NCBI RefSeq assembly: GCF_001428545.1 | Contig: NZ_LMHZ01000020.1 | Location: 1-64,000 of the forward strand | DNA from: Noviherbaspirillum sp. Root189 | Lineage (GTDB): Bacteria; Pseudomonadota; Gammaproteobacteria; Burkholderiales; Burkholderiaceae_D | Reading direction: 5' to 3' | Length of the DNA stretch: 64,000 nucleotides | Part shown: positions 42,893 to 52,700 of the stretch, one piece after another | Layout of the letters: every line of letters begins with the position of its first letter | Position numbering within the stretch: position 1 is the first letter of the stretch | Notes under the pieces: generated by a model | Database searches by the model: none | What the model saw: only the letters and a program-made list of their open reading frames with translations | Told to the model about the DNA's origin: nothing | Made by a program: the position numbers and the translations under genes

Positions 42893-44425
42893 ATGGACAC
42901 CCGCCTAAGCCTAAGCAGGATCACCAAGAAGTATCCTTCCGTGGTCGCCAACGATGGTGTCGACCTGAACGTCATGCCGGGGGAGATTCATTCCATCCTC
43001 GGCGAAAATGGCGCCGGCAAGTCGACTCTCATGAAGATCATTTATGGATCGGTCAAACCCGATGCCGGCCAGGTTTTCTGGAACGGCAAGGAAGTCAACA
43101 TCGCCAATCCGGCCGAAGCCCGCAAGCTCGGCATCGCGATGGTCTTCCAGCATTTTTCGCTGTTCGATACCCTGACCGTCACCGAGAACATCGCCCTCGG
43201 CCTGCCCAAGGACACCGACCTCAAGGAACTGAGCCAGCGCATCGACACCACCGCGCGTCAGTACGGACTCGACCTGGAGCCGCAGCGCCATGTGCACACG
43301 CTGTCAGTCGGCGAATGCCAGCGGGTCGAGATCGTGCGTGCTCTGCTCGCCAAGCCGCAATTGCTGATCCTCGACGAGCCGACCTCGGTGCTGACCCCGC
43401 AGGCAGTCGAAAAGCTTTTCGAGACGCTGCGCAAGCTTGCCGCCGAAGGCTGCAGCATCCTGTATATCAGCCACAAGCTCGATGAAATCCGCGCACTGTG
43501 CGACAAGTGCACGGTCATGCGTGCGGGCAAAGTCACCGGCATCTGCGATCCTTCGCAGGAAAGCGCGTCGAGCCTGTCGCGCATGATGATCGGCTCCGAG
43601 CCGCCGGCGATCAAGTCGGTCGACCGGCTGCCCGGCGAGAAAATGCTTTCGCTGCGCAATCTCTCGCTCGAGAAAAGCCATCCCTTCGGCACCTCGCTCG
43701 CCGGCATCAACCTCGACTTGCACGCCGGCGAGATTGTCGGCGTCGCCGGGGTCAGCGGCAACGGCCAGCAGGAACTGCTCGCCGCCTTGTCGGGTGAAGA
43801 TCCGCGTGCCGCAGCCGACATGATCGTGCTCAAAGGCGAGCCGGTCGGCCGCATGAATGCCGCACGCCGCCGCAAGCGCGGCCTTGGTTTCGTGCCTGAA
43901 GAAAGACTTGGACGCGGTGCGGTGCCCGATCTCTCGCTCGCGCAAAATATTCTGCTGTCGCACCAGAACGAATCGACAATCGGCCGCGGCCTGATTCGCT
44001 TTGGTGCACTCAACCAATTGGCTTCTGCCATCATCGGCCGCTTCAAGGTCAAGGCGCCCGGTCCGCATGCGACCGCCGGCAGTCTTTCCGGCGGCAATCT
44101 GCAAAAGTACATTGTCGGTCGTGAAGTCATGCGCGACCCCAAGGTACTGATCGTTGCCCAGCCTACCTGGGGTGTCGACGTCGGCGCCGCCGCGCAGATC
44201 CGCGCCGAGCTGGTGGCTCTGCGCGATGCCGGTTGTGCGCTGCTTGTAGTGTCCGAAGAGCTCGATGAACTGTTCGAGATCTCGGACCGGCTGGTCGTGA
44301 TTGCCAAAGGAAAGCTGTCGCCGTCCATCAAGCGTTCGCACGCGACGGTGGACCTGATCGGTCAATGGATGAGCGGACTGTGGGACAGCGTGCCCCCGGT
44401 GCAGCAGGAGGTAGCCAATGCTTAA
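42893..44425 (+). CDS. Nucleoside ABC transporter ATP-binding protein (two NBDs)
   Basis: Fused double ATPase of 510 aa, like BmpB/NupO and sugar importers of the CUT2 type. NBD1 (about 1-250) has Walker A LGENGAGKST, Walker B LLILDEPTSVLTPQ and switch His in YISHKLDE. Its signature reads LSVGECQRVEI rather than LSGGQ. NBD2 (about 255-500) has an RBS-like degenerate Walker A (GVSGNGQQELL) and an intact SLSGGNLQKYIVGRE signature. This asymmetry is normal for the family except for the Val-Gly-Glu change. It overlaps the next permease gene by 8 bases. Nucleoside or purine-derivative specificity is inferred from BMP-type partners and the purine neighbourhood. Confidence 0.88.
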   Translation: MDTRLSLSRITKKYPSVVANDGVDLNVMPGEIHSILGENGAGKSTLMKIIYGSVKPDAGQVFWNGKEVNIANPAEARKLGIAMVFQHFSLFDTLTVTENIALGLPKDTDLKELSQRIDTTARQYGLDLEPQRHVHTLSVGECQRVEIVRALLAKPQLLILDEPTSVLTPQAVEKLFETLRKLAAEGCSILYISHKLDEIRALCDKCTVMRAGKVTGICDPSQESASSLSRMMIGSEPPAIKSVDRLPGEKMLSLRNLSLEKSHPFGTSLAGINLDLHAGEIVGVAGVSGNGQQELLAALSGEDPRAAADMIVLKGEPVGRMNAARRRKRGLGFVPEERLGRGAVPDLSLAQNILLSHQNESTIGRGLIRFGALNQLASAIIGRFKVKAPGPHATAGSLSGGNLQKYIVGREVMRDPKVLIVAQPTWGVDVGAAAQIRAELVALRDAGCALLVVSEELDELFEISDRLVVIAKGKLSPSIKRSHATVDLIGQWMSGLWDSVPPVQQEVANA

Positions 44426-45479
44426 GATGGAAAAACGGCCCAGCCCGTCGACGCTGATGTCGTGGATGTCGCCGGTCCTCGCAGTCTTGCTGACAGGGAT
44501 TTGCGGCGCCATCCTGTTCCTGGCCCTTGGCAAAAATCCGCTTACCGGCTTGTCGATATTCTTCATCGAGCCGATCAAGGACATGCAGGGTTGGTCGGAG
44601 ATCGGTGTCAAGGTTGCGCCGCTGCTGCTGATCGCCGTGGGCCTGTCCATCTGCTTCCGTTCCAATGTCTTCAACATCGGTGCAGAAGGGCAACTGGTGG
44701 TTGGCGCGGTTGCAGGCGCGGCCGCGGGTCTTTACTTTGACCACGGTGAAGGTGGCGGACCGCTGCTGATTGCTGTCATCCTGTTTGCGGGCATGCTGGG
44801 CGGCATGGCATGGGCCGGGATCACGGCCTTCTTGCGCGACCGCTTCAATGCCAATGAAATCCTGGTCTCGCTGATGCTGGTCTATGTTGCACAACTGCTG
44901 TTGAGCTTGCTGGTGCATGGGCCCTTGCGCGATCCGGACGGCTTCAACTTCCCGCAATCGCGGATGCTCTCCGATGGCTTCCTGTTGCCGATCCTGGTCG
45001 AGCACACGCGCCTGCATTTCGGCATTGTGATGGCGCTGCTGGCGTCGAGCCTCGGATGGGTGTTCCTTAGCCGCAGTTTTGCCGGCTATCGCTTGCAGGT
45101 AGGTGGCATGGCGCCGGCAGCGGCCCGCTACGCCGGCTTTTCGTCACGCAAGGCGCTGTGGACCTCGATGCTTCTGTGCGGCGGGCTGGCCGGCATCGCA
45201 GGCACTGCGGAAGTACTCGGCCCGATCGGCCAGCTCACACCGACCGTTTCACCCGGTTACGGCTTTGCCGCGATCATCGTTGCCTACGTGGGACGCCTGC
45301 ATCCGATCGGCGTGGTGTTCTCCAGCTTCATCATGGCCCTGTTCTATATCGGCGGCGACCTCTCGCAGTCCCGCCTCGGCATGCCGAATGCGATCACCGG
45401 CGTGTTCCAGGGCATCCTGCTGTTCTCGCTGCTGGCCTGCGACGTGCTGATCCACTACAAATTGAGCTGGAGAAAATAA
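44418..45479 (+). CDS. Nucleoside ABC transporter permease 1
   Basis: Inner-membrane permease of 353 aa (BPD_transp_2 fold, 8-10 helices), related to BmpC/NupP. The conserved IAVGLSICFRSNVFNIGAEGQL stretch (about 72-93) is the family hallmark, with FNANEILVSLMLVYVAQLLL (about 150) and a late GYGFAAIIVAYVGRLHPIGVVFSS region. It starts within the ATPase gene (8-base overlap) and its stop is directly followed by the start of the second permease, so the three are co-translated. The two permeases should form the heterodimeric channel. Confidence 0.9.
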   Translation: MLKMEKRPSPSTLMSWMSPVLAVLLTGICGAILFLALGKNPLTGLSIFFIEPIKDMQGWSEIGVKVAPLLLIAVGLSICFRSNVFNIGAEGQLVVGAVAGAAAGLYFDHGEGGGPLLIAVILFAGMLGGMAWAGITAFLRDRFNANEILVSLMLVYVAQLLLSLLVHGPLRDPDGFNFPQSRMLSDGFLLPILVEHTRLHFGIVMALLASSLGWVFLSRSFAGYRLQVGGMAPAAARYAGFSSRKALWTSMLLCGGLAGIAGTAEVLGPIGQLTPTVSPGYGFAAIIVAYVGRLHPIGVVFSSFIMALFYIGGDLSQSRLGMPNAITGVFQGILLFSLLACDVLIHYKLSWRK

Positions 45480-46394
45480 ATGGAATCATTCGCTCCACTG
45501 ATCGCCGCGTCGATCAATGCCGGCACGCCGCTGATGCTGGCCGCGCTTGGACTGCTGATGAATGAGCGCTCGGGCGTGGTCAATCTTGGCGCCGAAGGCA
45601 TGATGCTGGTGGCGGCCGCGGTCGGCTTCGCCGTGGCGGTCAATACCAATAGCGTGGCGGTCGGCTTCATCGCCGGTGCCGCCGCAGGCATGCTGATGGC
45701 AGGCTTCTTTGCGCTGCTGACCGTGTGGCTGGGCACCAACCAGTATGCGACCGGACTGGCGCTATCGCTGTTTGGCGCAGGCGCGTCGGCCTATATCGGC
45801 ATCAACTACGTTGGGCGCAGCCTGGAAAACCCGAAGTTCGCGCTTCCCTTCCTGGCCGACATTCCCTTCCTTGGCACCGCGTTGTTCCGTCAGCATCCGA
45901 TGGTTTATCTGTCGCTGCTGCTCTGCGGCGGCATCATCTGGTTCCTTTACCGCACTCGTGCCGGCCTGGTGCTGCGCGCCGTCGGCGAATCGCCAACGTC
46001 CGCCCATGCGCTGGGCTATAACGTGCGTCGTATCCGGCTAGCTGCGTTGCTGTTTGGCGGTGCCTGCTGCGGCTTGGCGGGCGCTTTCCTGTCTCTGGTT
46101 TATACCCCATTGTGGGTCGAGGGCATGGTGGCGGGACGCGGCTGGATCGCGCTGGCACTGACGACCTTTGCCACATGGCGTCCGGCGCGTGTGCTGGTGG
46201 GCGCCTATCTGTTCGGCGGCGTGACGATCATGACCTTCCATGCTCAGGGTCTGGGCGTGTCGATCGATTCGCAGCTGCTGTCGATGATGCCGTATCTTGC
46301 AACGATTCTGGTGCTGGTTCTGATTTCGACCAATGCCAACTGGATCAAACTGAACATGCCGGCCTCGCTGGGAAAGAACTTCAACCCGCATTAA
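45480..46394 (+). CDS. Nucleoside ABC transporter permease 2
   Basis: Second permease of 304 aa, related to BmpD/NupQ. Hallmarks are TPLMLAALGLLMNERSGVVNLGAEGMML (about 18-45), the TNQYATGLALSLFGAGASAYIG segment, and AVGESPTSAHALGYNVRRIRLAALLFGGACCGLAGA (about 165-200), which is the cytosolic loop contacting the ATPase. It begins on the base after the previous stop codon. No clear terminator follows; the binding-protein gene lies 410 bases downstream with its own leader. Confidence 0.9.
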   Translation: MESFAPLIAASINAGTPLMLAALGLLMNERSGVVNLGAEGMMLVAAAVGFAVAVNTNSVAVGFIAGAAAGMLMAGFFALLTVWLGTNQYATGLALSLFGAGASAYIGINYVGRSLENPKFALPFLADIPFLGTALFRQHPMVYLSLLLCGGIIWFLYRTRAGLVLRAVGESPTSAHALGYNVRRIRLAALLFGGACCGLAGAFLSLVYTPLWVEGMVAGRGWIALALTTFATWRPARVLVGAYLFGGVTIMTFHAQGLGVSIDSQLLSMMPYLATILVLVLISTNANWIKLNMPASLGKNFNPH

Positions 46395-46804
46395 GCCGCG
46401 CATAAGCAGTTTCGGCAGTTTTTCCTTCCTGGCCGGGAAGGATGGTAGCGGCATTCTTGCATGGACTATTTTGTTCGCGGCGTAAAAGGCAAAATCCCGG
46501 GATAATGTCGGACATATGAATACTATTCGTGTATACATATATCGCTGCCCGGGGTGATGTTCATAATACAACGAGCATTTGAACAACAAATGCGTCAAGC
46601 GGTTGAGTGCGGTGCATGACACCGGCAGCGAGTTTTTTCGAAGTTGCTACATCGAATCTGGATGCACGCAGAAGGCGTCCGCAAATGATTTGGACTTTGG
46701 TGTCGTTCCCACAGGAAGGCATCCCGAAACCCTGCTGTTATGCCCGCTCGGTGTGGTTCGGCGTCCATTGATAAACAAGTGGGTGTCACATGTAGAGGAA
46801 AACC
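46395..46804. promoter_or_regulatory. 410-bp leader of the BMP gene with operator-like motifs
   Basis: No gene is supported; a 107-codon plus-strand frame is rich in Cys/Arg and lacks a ribosome site. CCTTCC-TGGCC-GGGAAGG at about 46425-46442 is a weak hairpin after the permease. TCGGACATAT (46508-46517) matches a motif upstream of the purine permease. TGTATACA (46530-46537) is an 8-bp palindrome of the kind bound by GntR/FadR-type repressors, inside a larger imperfect palindrome (ATATGAATAC...GTGTATACATAT). Confidence 0.4.
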
Positions 46805-47893
46805 ATGTCGAAAAGCTTCATGCGCGGTGCTCTATCCGCCATCGCCGTCCTTCCTGCACTCGCGGCTGCGCCCGTGTTTGCTGCAGGCTCCGCGCCCCTT
46901 AATGTAGGTTTTGTCTATGTGAGCCCAATCGGTGAAGCCGGCTGGACGACACAGCATGACATCGCCCGCAAGGAAATGGAGAAAAACCTCAGCGGCAAAG
47001 TCACAAGCAAGTTCGTCGAAAACGTCCCTGAAGGCGCCGATGCGGAACGCGTGATTCGTGACCTCGCCCAGCAAGGCAACAAGCTGATCTTCACCACTTC
47101 GTTCGGCTACATGAACCCGACGCTCAAGGTTGCCAAGCAATTCCCCGACGTCAAGTTCGTGCATCTGACCGGTTACAAGACAGCACCCAACGTAGCGACC
47201 GCCAATGCGCGTTTCTATGAAGGCCGTTACCTCGCCGGCGTCCTCGCAGGCAAAATGACCAAGTCCAACGTGGCCGGTTACGTCGCCGCTTTCCCGATCC
47301 CTGAAGTCCTGCAAGGCATCAACGCTTTTACCCGCGGCATGCGCAGCGTTAACCCCAAGGCTGAAGTCAAGGTTATCTGGGTCAATAGCTGGTTCGATCC
47401 GGGTAAGGAACGCGATGCGGCGATCACGCTGATGGGCCAGAATGCTGACGTCGTGACTCACCATACCGATTCGACCGCCATTGTTCAGGCGGCGGAAGAG
47501 AAGGGCAAATACGCAGTGGCCTACCACTCCGACATGAAGAAGTTCGGTGCCAAGGCACAACTCGGCGCGGTGACCCATCATTGGGGCAAGTACTACACCA
47601 ACGCCGCGCAACAAGTCATCGATGGCAAGTGGAAGTCGAGCAGTGTCTGGGGTGGCATCAAGGACGGCATGGTCAAACTGGAAGCCATCAATGACAGTGT
47701 GCCGAATGACGTGAAACAAGTCGTCGCGGCGGCGGAAAAAGATATCGTTTCCGGCAAGATCACGCCGTTCGACGGACCGCTCAAGGACAACGAGGGCAAA
47801 GTGCGTCTGGAGAAAGGTTCGCTGAACGATGAAGCCCTGAACAAGATGGACTTCTACGTTGAAGGCGTTGCGGGCAAGCTGCCTGGCAAGTGA
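46805..47893 (+). CDS. BMP-family nucleoside-binding protein
   Basis: Periplasmic substrate-binding protein of 362 aa of the BMP/PnrA (Med) family, which bind purine nucleosides or bases. The signal peptide (about 1-27, cleaved after VFA) has no lipobox Cys, so it should be a soluble periplasmic protein. The family motifs VGFVYVSPIGEAGWTTQHD (mature start), FTTSFGYMNPTLKVAKQFPDVKFVHLTGY and FYEGRYLAGVLAGKMTKSNVAGYVAAFPIPEVLQG are clear. GAGGAAAACC precedes the ATG. It probably serves the ABC genes upstream but may be expressed separately and more strongly, given its own leader and terminator. Confidence 0.92.
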   Translation: MSKSFMRGALSAIAVLPALAAAPVFAAGSAPLNVGFVYVSPIGEAGWTTQHDIARKEMEKNLSGKVTSKFVENVPEGADAERVIRDLAQQGNKLIFTTSFGYMNPTLKVAKQFPDVKFVHLTGYKTAPNVATANARFYEGRYLAGVLAGKMTKSNVAGYVAAFPIPEVLQGINAFTRGMRSVNPKAEVKVIWVNSWFDPGKERDAAITLMGQNADVVTHHTDSTAIVQAAEEKGKYAVAYHSDMKKFGAKAQLGAVTHHWGKYYTNAAQQVIDGKWKSSSVWGGIKDGMVKLEAINDSVPNDVKQVVAAAEKDIVSGKITPFDGPLKDNEGKVRLEKGSLNDEALNKMDFYVEGVAGKLPGK

Positions 47894-47943
47894 TCCATTA
47901 AAGAAGCTTAACGGGCAGAGAGGGAATATTCATCCTGCTCATT

Positions 47944-47976
47944 GTTAAAAGGCCTGCAGGAATGCGGGCCTTTTGC
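47944..47976 (+). terminator. Intrinsic terminator after the BMP gene
   Basis: AAAAGGCC pairs with GGCCTTTT around TGCAGGAATGCG, followed by TTTTGCTTTTGCTTTTT. It lies about 55 bases beyond the stop. Confidence 0.88.
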
Positions 47977-48116
47977 TTTTGCTTTTTCGGCAGCGCGAAG
48001 GTTGAGTTACGTAAGTACCAAACCGAAATCCCAACACTGCAACGATTATGGCAACTCTCCGGTGTGATAACTGGCTACTGCCATTGGGATATCGTTGAGA
48101 TTGAAGGAGAGTTGAC

Positions 48117-48881
48117 ATGGGAAGTATCCCGGTATGGGCACAGGCGGGCCTTTGGGGATTTGTCGCAGGAGCAGCGTTGCTTATCGGGGCAGGTATTGCC
48201 TACTTTGTTAACGTGCCGCAGCGGCTCATTGCTGCCGTGATGGCATTTGGCAGCGGCGTACTGATCTCGGCACTGTCGTTTGAATTAATGGACGAGGCTT
48301 ACCGGAAGGGTGGCTTTGATTCCACGGCGATCGGCTTCCTTGGCGGAGCGGCCGTCTACACCCTGGCTAACTGGGTGCTCGCCCGGCAAGGCGCGAAACA
48401 TCGCAAGCGCTCTGGCAGCCAGCAGCCTTCCGAACAGCAAGATAGCGGCAGCGGCCTTGCCATCGCCGTTGGGGCTCTCCTGGATGGCATACCGGAATCC
48501 ATCGTCATCGGACTCTCCATGCTTCAGGGCGGCGCCGTCAGCTTCGTCGCAGTGATTGCGATATTCCTGTCCAATATCCCGGAAGGTCTTTCCAGCGCGG
48601 CAGGCATGAAGAAGGCCGGGCGATCTGCCGCTTACATCTTTGGCATCTGGGGTGGCATTGCCGTTACGTCCGGCCTGGCAGCGCTGGTCGGCTATACGGT
48701 GTTCCAGGGCTTTTCCGAGGACGTGATTGCCGCCACGACGGCTATCGCCGCAGGCGCCATCCTTGCGATGCTGGTTGATACCATGATCCCGGAGGCGTTC
48801 GAAGAAACGCACAACTTCGCCGGCCTGATCACAGTCGCTGGATTTCTGGCGTCATTCGTATTAAGCAAGATGGGCGGATAA
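48117..48881 (+). CDS. ZIP-family metal transporter
   Basis: Integral membrane protein of 254 aa with about eight helices. The ZIP core is visible: ALLDGIPESIVIGLS (about 122-136), with Asp-Gly-Ile-Pro-Glu in place of the usual HxxPE, and FLSNIPEGLSSAAGM (about 157), the second PEG helix. A polar, Gln/Ser-rich loop (SGSQQPSEQQDSGSG) lies between helices III and IV; it lacks the histidines typical of zinc ZIPs. Zn2+ is the default family substrate but the changed His makes specificity uncertain. A strong AGGAGAG ribosome site is present. It is not linked to the purine genes, which end in a terminator. Confidence 0.83.
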   Translation: MGSIPVWAQAGLWGFVAGAALLIGAGIAYFVNVPQRLIAAVMAFGSGVLISALSFELMDEAYRKGGFDSTAIGFLGGAAVYTLANWVLARQGAKHRKRSGSQQPSEQQDSGSGLAIAVGALLDGIPESIVIGLSMLQGGAVSFVAVIAIFLSNIPEGLSSAAGMKKAGRSAAYIFGIWGGIAVTSGLAALVGYTVFQGFSEDVIAATTAIAAGAILAMLVDTMIPEAFEETHNFAGLITVAGFLASFVLSKMGG

Positions 48882-49121
48882 GGGGAACGATGAAGGCGCG
48901 ATCCATCGCTGCCCGAAACGGGCATTTCGATCAGGCAATCCGCCTCGGCCTCCATCGGCCAGTCAGACCGAAACAACTCTAAAGGCTGGCCGGCGACGTA
49001 GCTTGCCTGGCCGAATTTCAATATTGCAACGATTCAAGCTTTATTGATCTACCGCAGAAACTTTATTTACAAATGGATGGAACTGCCGCAACCCCGCATG
49101 GACAAAGGCTAAAGTGCGTTA
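48882..49121. other. Spacer upstream of the LexA box; no gene seen
   Basis: Short frames exist on both strands but are the continuation of, or shadows to, the ZIP gene region and have no ribosome sites. The right end is AT-rich (49020-49075). Confidence 0.4.
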
Positions 49122-49141
49122 TACTGTACGCATGAACAGTA
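49122..49141. promoter_or_regulatory. LexA (SOS) box
   Basis: TACTGT-N8-ACAGTA matches the CTGT-N8-ACAG LexA consensus of E. coli and betaproteobacteria with both outer T/A pairs. It overlaps a TATACT -10-like box at 49120-49125 with TGGACA at 49099-49104, so LexA binding would block transcription towards the gene at 49273. Confidence 0.72.
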
Positions 49142-49223
49142 TGCGTGAATGCCTGAAATGCCAACAGGAAATGGCTTGAAAAGGCAGGCATGCATATCTT
49201 GAAGGATGCGCATGCATCTGTCT

Positions 49224-49252
49224 GGCGACAGGCTTCATACGGTCCTGTCGCC
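49224..49252 (+). promoter_or_regulatory. Perfect 9-bp hairpin in the leader of the LexA-box gene
   Basis: GGCGACAGG (49224-49232) pairs with CCTGTCGCC (49244-49252) over an 11-base loop, ending 20 bases before the start codon at 49273. It could affect translation initiation. There is no T-run. Confidence 0.45.
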
Positions 49253-49272
49253 GTCGAACCGGGAGCTGAATC

Positions 49273-49692
49273 ATGTTCAAAGCGGGTACTTGGGTAGGCG
49301 CAGGCCGCTGGCCAAACCAGAACTCTCATCCTGATCAATGGCACAAGCCACTGCGCGGACAGGTTATCGATTTCTGCGACGTGCGCGCGTGGGCCAATAC
49401 CATACAGTTTCCCGAAGACGTGCCGCATGCCGGCGACGTAATGAGCGTTGCGCTGAGAATGAAAGCGCAAGGCACGCTGAACGGCCTGACGCCGGTATGC
49501 TGGGACTTTGTTACGCACCGGCGCGTGCTATGGGAAAAGACGGCCGCACTTCGCAGCTACGAAGACGATGTGCTGTTATGGAAAGCTGCAAAAGCCATGC
49601 GTGCCGATGAAATCCAGCATCCGCGCCGCCGCAAGCCGCGTGACATTCGCGAATTCCTTCCCGAGCAGCAAAAGCATCTGGCCCTGGCCTGA
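49273..49692 (+). CDS. Hypothetical protein behind a LexA box
   Basis: I do not recognise this 139-aa protein. It is soluble, without signal peptide or membrane helix, and rather rich in Trp and Arg. It opens MFKAGTWVGAGRWPNQNSH and has a compact middle (VIDFCDVRAWANTIQFPEDVPHAG). A basic C-terminal tail (RRRKPRDIREFLPEQQKHLALA) could contact nucleic acid or a partner protein. GGGAGC precedes the ATG. The upstream LexA box suggests induction by DNA damage. Single-gene unit; the next gene is convergent. Confidence 0.65.
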   Translation: MFKAGTWVGAGRWPNQNSHPDQWHKPLRGQVIDFCDVRAWANTIQFPEDVPHAGDVMSVALRMKAQGTLNGLTPVCWDFVTHRRVLWEKTAALRSYEDDVLLWKAAKAMRADEIQHPRRRKPRDIREFLPEQQKHLALA

Positions 49693-49734
49693 TGCGTTGA
49701 TCCTCACTTATTTTCTGATGCTAAGTCGCTGATG

Positions 49735-52700
49735 CTAAGTCATTAACGGCTCACGTGACTGATGATGCCGGACCCAGACATGGATGTCGGCTTCCGGTTT
49801 GGGACGGCTGAAAAAATAGCCCTGCAATTCATCGCAGCCGGCCGCCTTCAGCAGGCCGACATCGGCTTCACGTTCAACACCCTCCGCAACCACTTTCAGG
49901 CCCAGCGTGTGGCCGAGTCCGATGATCGCCTTGATCACCGTCAGGCTATGTGGTGCGCTATGCATACTGCTGATGAAGGACTTGTCGATCTTGAGCTTGT
50001 CGATCGGGAAACGGTACAGGTAATTGAGGCTGGAATAGCCGGTGCCGAAATCGTCCACCGATAGAGAAAAGCCAAGCTCCTTGATCGCATCCAGCGTTTC
50101 TATCGTGGCCGGCACGTTTTCCATCAGCAAAGATTCGGTCAATTCCAGTTCAATCTGGCTGGCATTGATCGGATAGGCGGCCAACGCTTCCTGCAAGGTG
50201 TCGATCAGGGTGCCGTCACGCAGTTGAACCGCCGACAGGTTGACCGAAATCGGGATCTGGCCAAGCCCTTGTTCGCGCCACTCGAGATGCTGCCTGCACG
50301 CTTCCTTGATGGTCCAGGCGCCAATGGACACGATCAGCCCGGTCTCTTCGGCAATCGGAATGAACTGTGCAGGATGCATCAGCCCTTCGCGCGGATGTTT
50401 CCAGCGCAGCAGGCATTCCATGCCGGCGATGCTGCCATCGCGCGCGAGCACGCGGGGCTGGTAGTGCAAGGCCAGTTCATCGCGCTCGATGGCGTGACGC
50501 AATTCGCTTTCGAGGTGCAGGTGACGGACGATGCGATCGTTAAGCTTTTGAGTGAAGAACTGGGCATTATTGCGGCCCAGTTTTTTTGCTTCATACATGG
50601 CGGAGTCGGCATTGCGCATCAACTGATCGATGTCGTTGCCGTCTTCGGGAAAGACCGACACGCCAACGCTGCACGATATATACAGTTCCGATCCTTCCAC
50701 CTGGTGCGGCGTGCAAATCATGGCGATTAGCCGGTGATCGATGATGCGGGCGATTTCTTCCGCATCCTTGACGTCGTTAAGGATGACGACAAACTCATCG
50801 CCGCCGAGGCGGCTGACGGTATCGCCTTCGCGCACGGCGCTCAGTAACCGGGAGCCGACCGAGCGCAGCAGGCCATCGCCGATGTGGTGCCCCAGCGAGT
50901 CATTGATATTCTTGAAGCGATCAAGGTCGACGAACAGAATCCCGACCTTTGCGGATTTGCGCCTTGCCTGCTGGATCGACAGCGTAAGACGTTCCTCGAA
51001 CAGGGCACGGTTTGGCAGCCCCGTCAGTACATCGTGATGTGCGAGGAACTGGATATGCTGCTCGTTGGCTTTGCGGTCGCTGATATCGAGCGAAATGGCG
51101 ATGAAATGCGTGATATCGCCTTGCGCATCGCGCACCGCATTGACGACCAGCCAGGCGGGATAGGACACGTTGCGCTTACCCTTGATCCAGACCTCGCCTT
51201 GCCAGGTTCCTTTCAGCGTGGCCGTGTGGCGGATGCTTGCAAACAGTTCCCTGTCGTTATGGTCGGACAGCAGAAAGCCGGGACGCTTGCCCAGCAGATC
51301 GGACAAATCATACGAGGTGCTGCGGCAGAAAGCGAAATTGACCGACATCACCAGGCCGTCGGCATCCATCAGCACAATCCCTTCGGAAGAGGCTTCGAAC
51401 ACTTTTGCCCACAGTTCCAGCCGCGACTCCAGGGATTTGATCTGGCCGATGGGCGTAAAGGTGCTGATGATCGCTGGCACACCCTGATAAGCGACACGAC
51501 GCGCGGAAATCAGTGTCCACTTCGGATGGGCACCGCCTTTCCAGCGGACCTCGAATTCATCGACCGCGCCAACGTCGCTCAAGCGCTGAAAGAATCGGAT
51601 CCGGGACGCTGGTTCCATCCCGGTCTTCCAGGGATCGGTCTTCTGTCCGTCAAGCCACGCCTGGGCCGCCTGGTTTGCATGCAGGACCTCGTGATGCGGG
51701 ATTGCAGTGACGAGCATGGGAATTGGCACGGAATCGACCAGCTCACGCTGCGCTTCCGCCGCACGCGCCTTGGCGACCAGTTCCTGCTGCTCGATGCGTT
51801 GACGGTCAAGCTGGTCGAGCATGCTGTTGAAGCCCGACACCAGTTGGCCGATTTCATCTTCACTGACCCATGCCGCCCGTAAGGTGTAGTCGCCGGAACG
51901 CCGTACATTCTCGGCGACGTTGGCAAGCTGGTGGATGGGCAGAGCAATCTGGCGAGCGACAAAAAATACCACCGACAGGATGACCATCAACAGCAGCGCA
52001 GCAGTACCGAGATGTATCCACATGCGACGGAACTCACTCTGGATGCGCGTCTGCAATAAGCGTTCGAGCTCGCCTTGCGATGCTTCCCATGCTTCACGCA
52101 ATGACAGGATGGCATTCATGTAGGCACTCTCGAATTCCGTGCCTTCGGTGTCCATCGATGTTGCGTCGATATACGACTGCGTGGTCATCCGGAAACGGTC
52201 GAGGGCGGCATTCAATCTGGCCTGCGAGGCCGAAAGGTTCGTCTTCAGTTCCGGCGTACTCGCCGCGTAGGCTTCGTTGTAATCGCTTTGTATTCCTTTC
52301 ACGATGGCGTCGAACCGTCCAGCAAGGATGAGAAATTGCGTCACCCATTTCTGGTGTTCCATCGGCAAGAGTGCGTTGTCCTGATACGCCTGGCGGCGCG
52401 TTGCGTGCAGCACTTCCAGCAGGTCCGGAAATCTCAGGACGACCAGGGACATGGTGTAGTAACTGTCGAGATCCGGGTCGAGGATCAGATTGGACTGGTT
52501 GCCAATACGTGTCAGCAGCGCCTTGCCCGTCGTCAAGGCCGTGGTATGGTCGGTCTGTATCGCGCGCGGCGAATTGGGCGCATTTGGCGGATCGAGCCCG
52601 CGAATTGCCTGGATGAATTCGGTATTCAGTTCGCTGGTACCCAGCACGTCGCCAAATTGCTGGTCCGCATTGGCGACCTTCTCAAGAGCAATTGCCTGAA

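Noticed and set aside
46579-46902. 107-codon plus-strand frame overlapping the BMP gene start
   Set aside because: Other frame of the BMP signal-peptide region; no ribosome site, Cys/Arg-rich chance frame.
49132-49179. 15-codon frame starting inside the LexA box (MNSMRECLKCQQEMA)
   Set aside because: Hydrophilic, without a ribosome site and starting within the operator; unlike known SOS-controlled toxin peptides.
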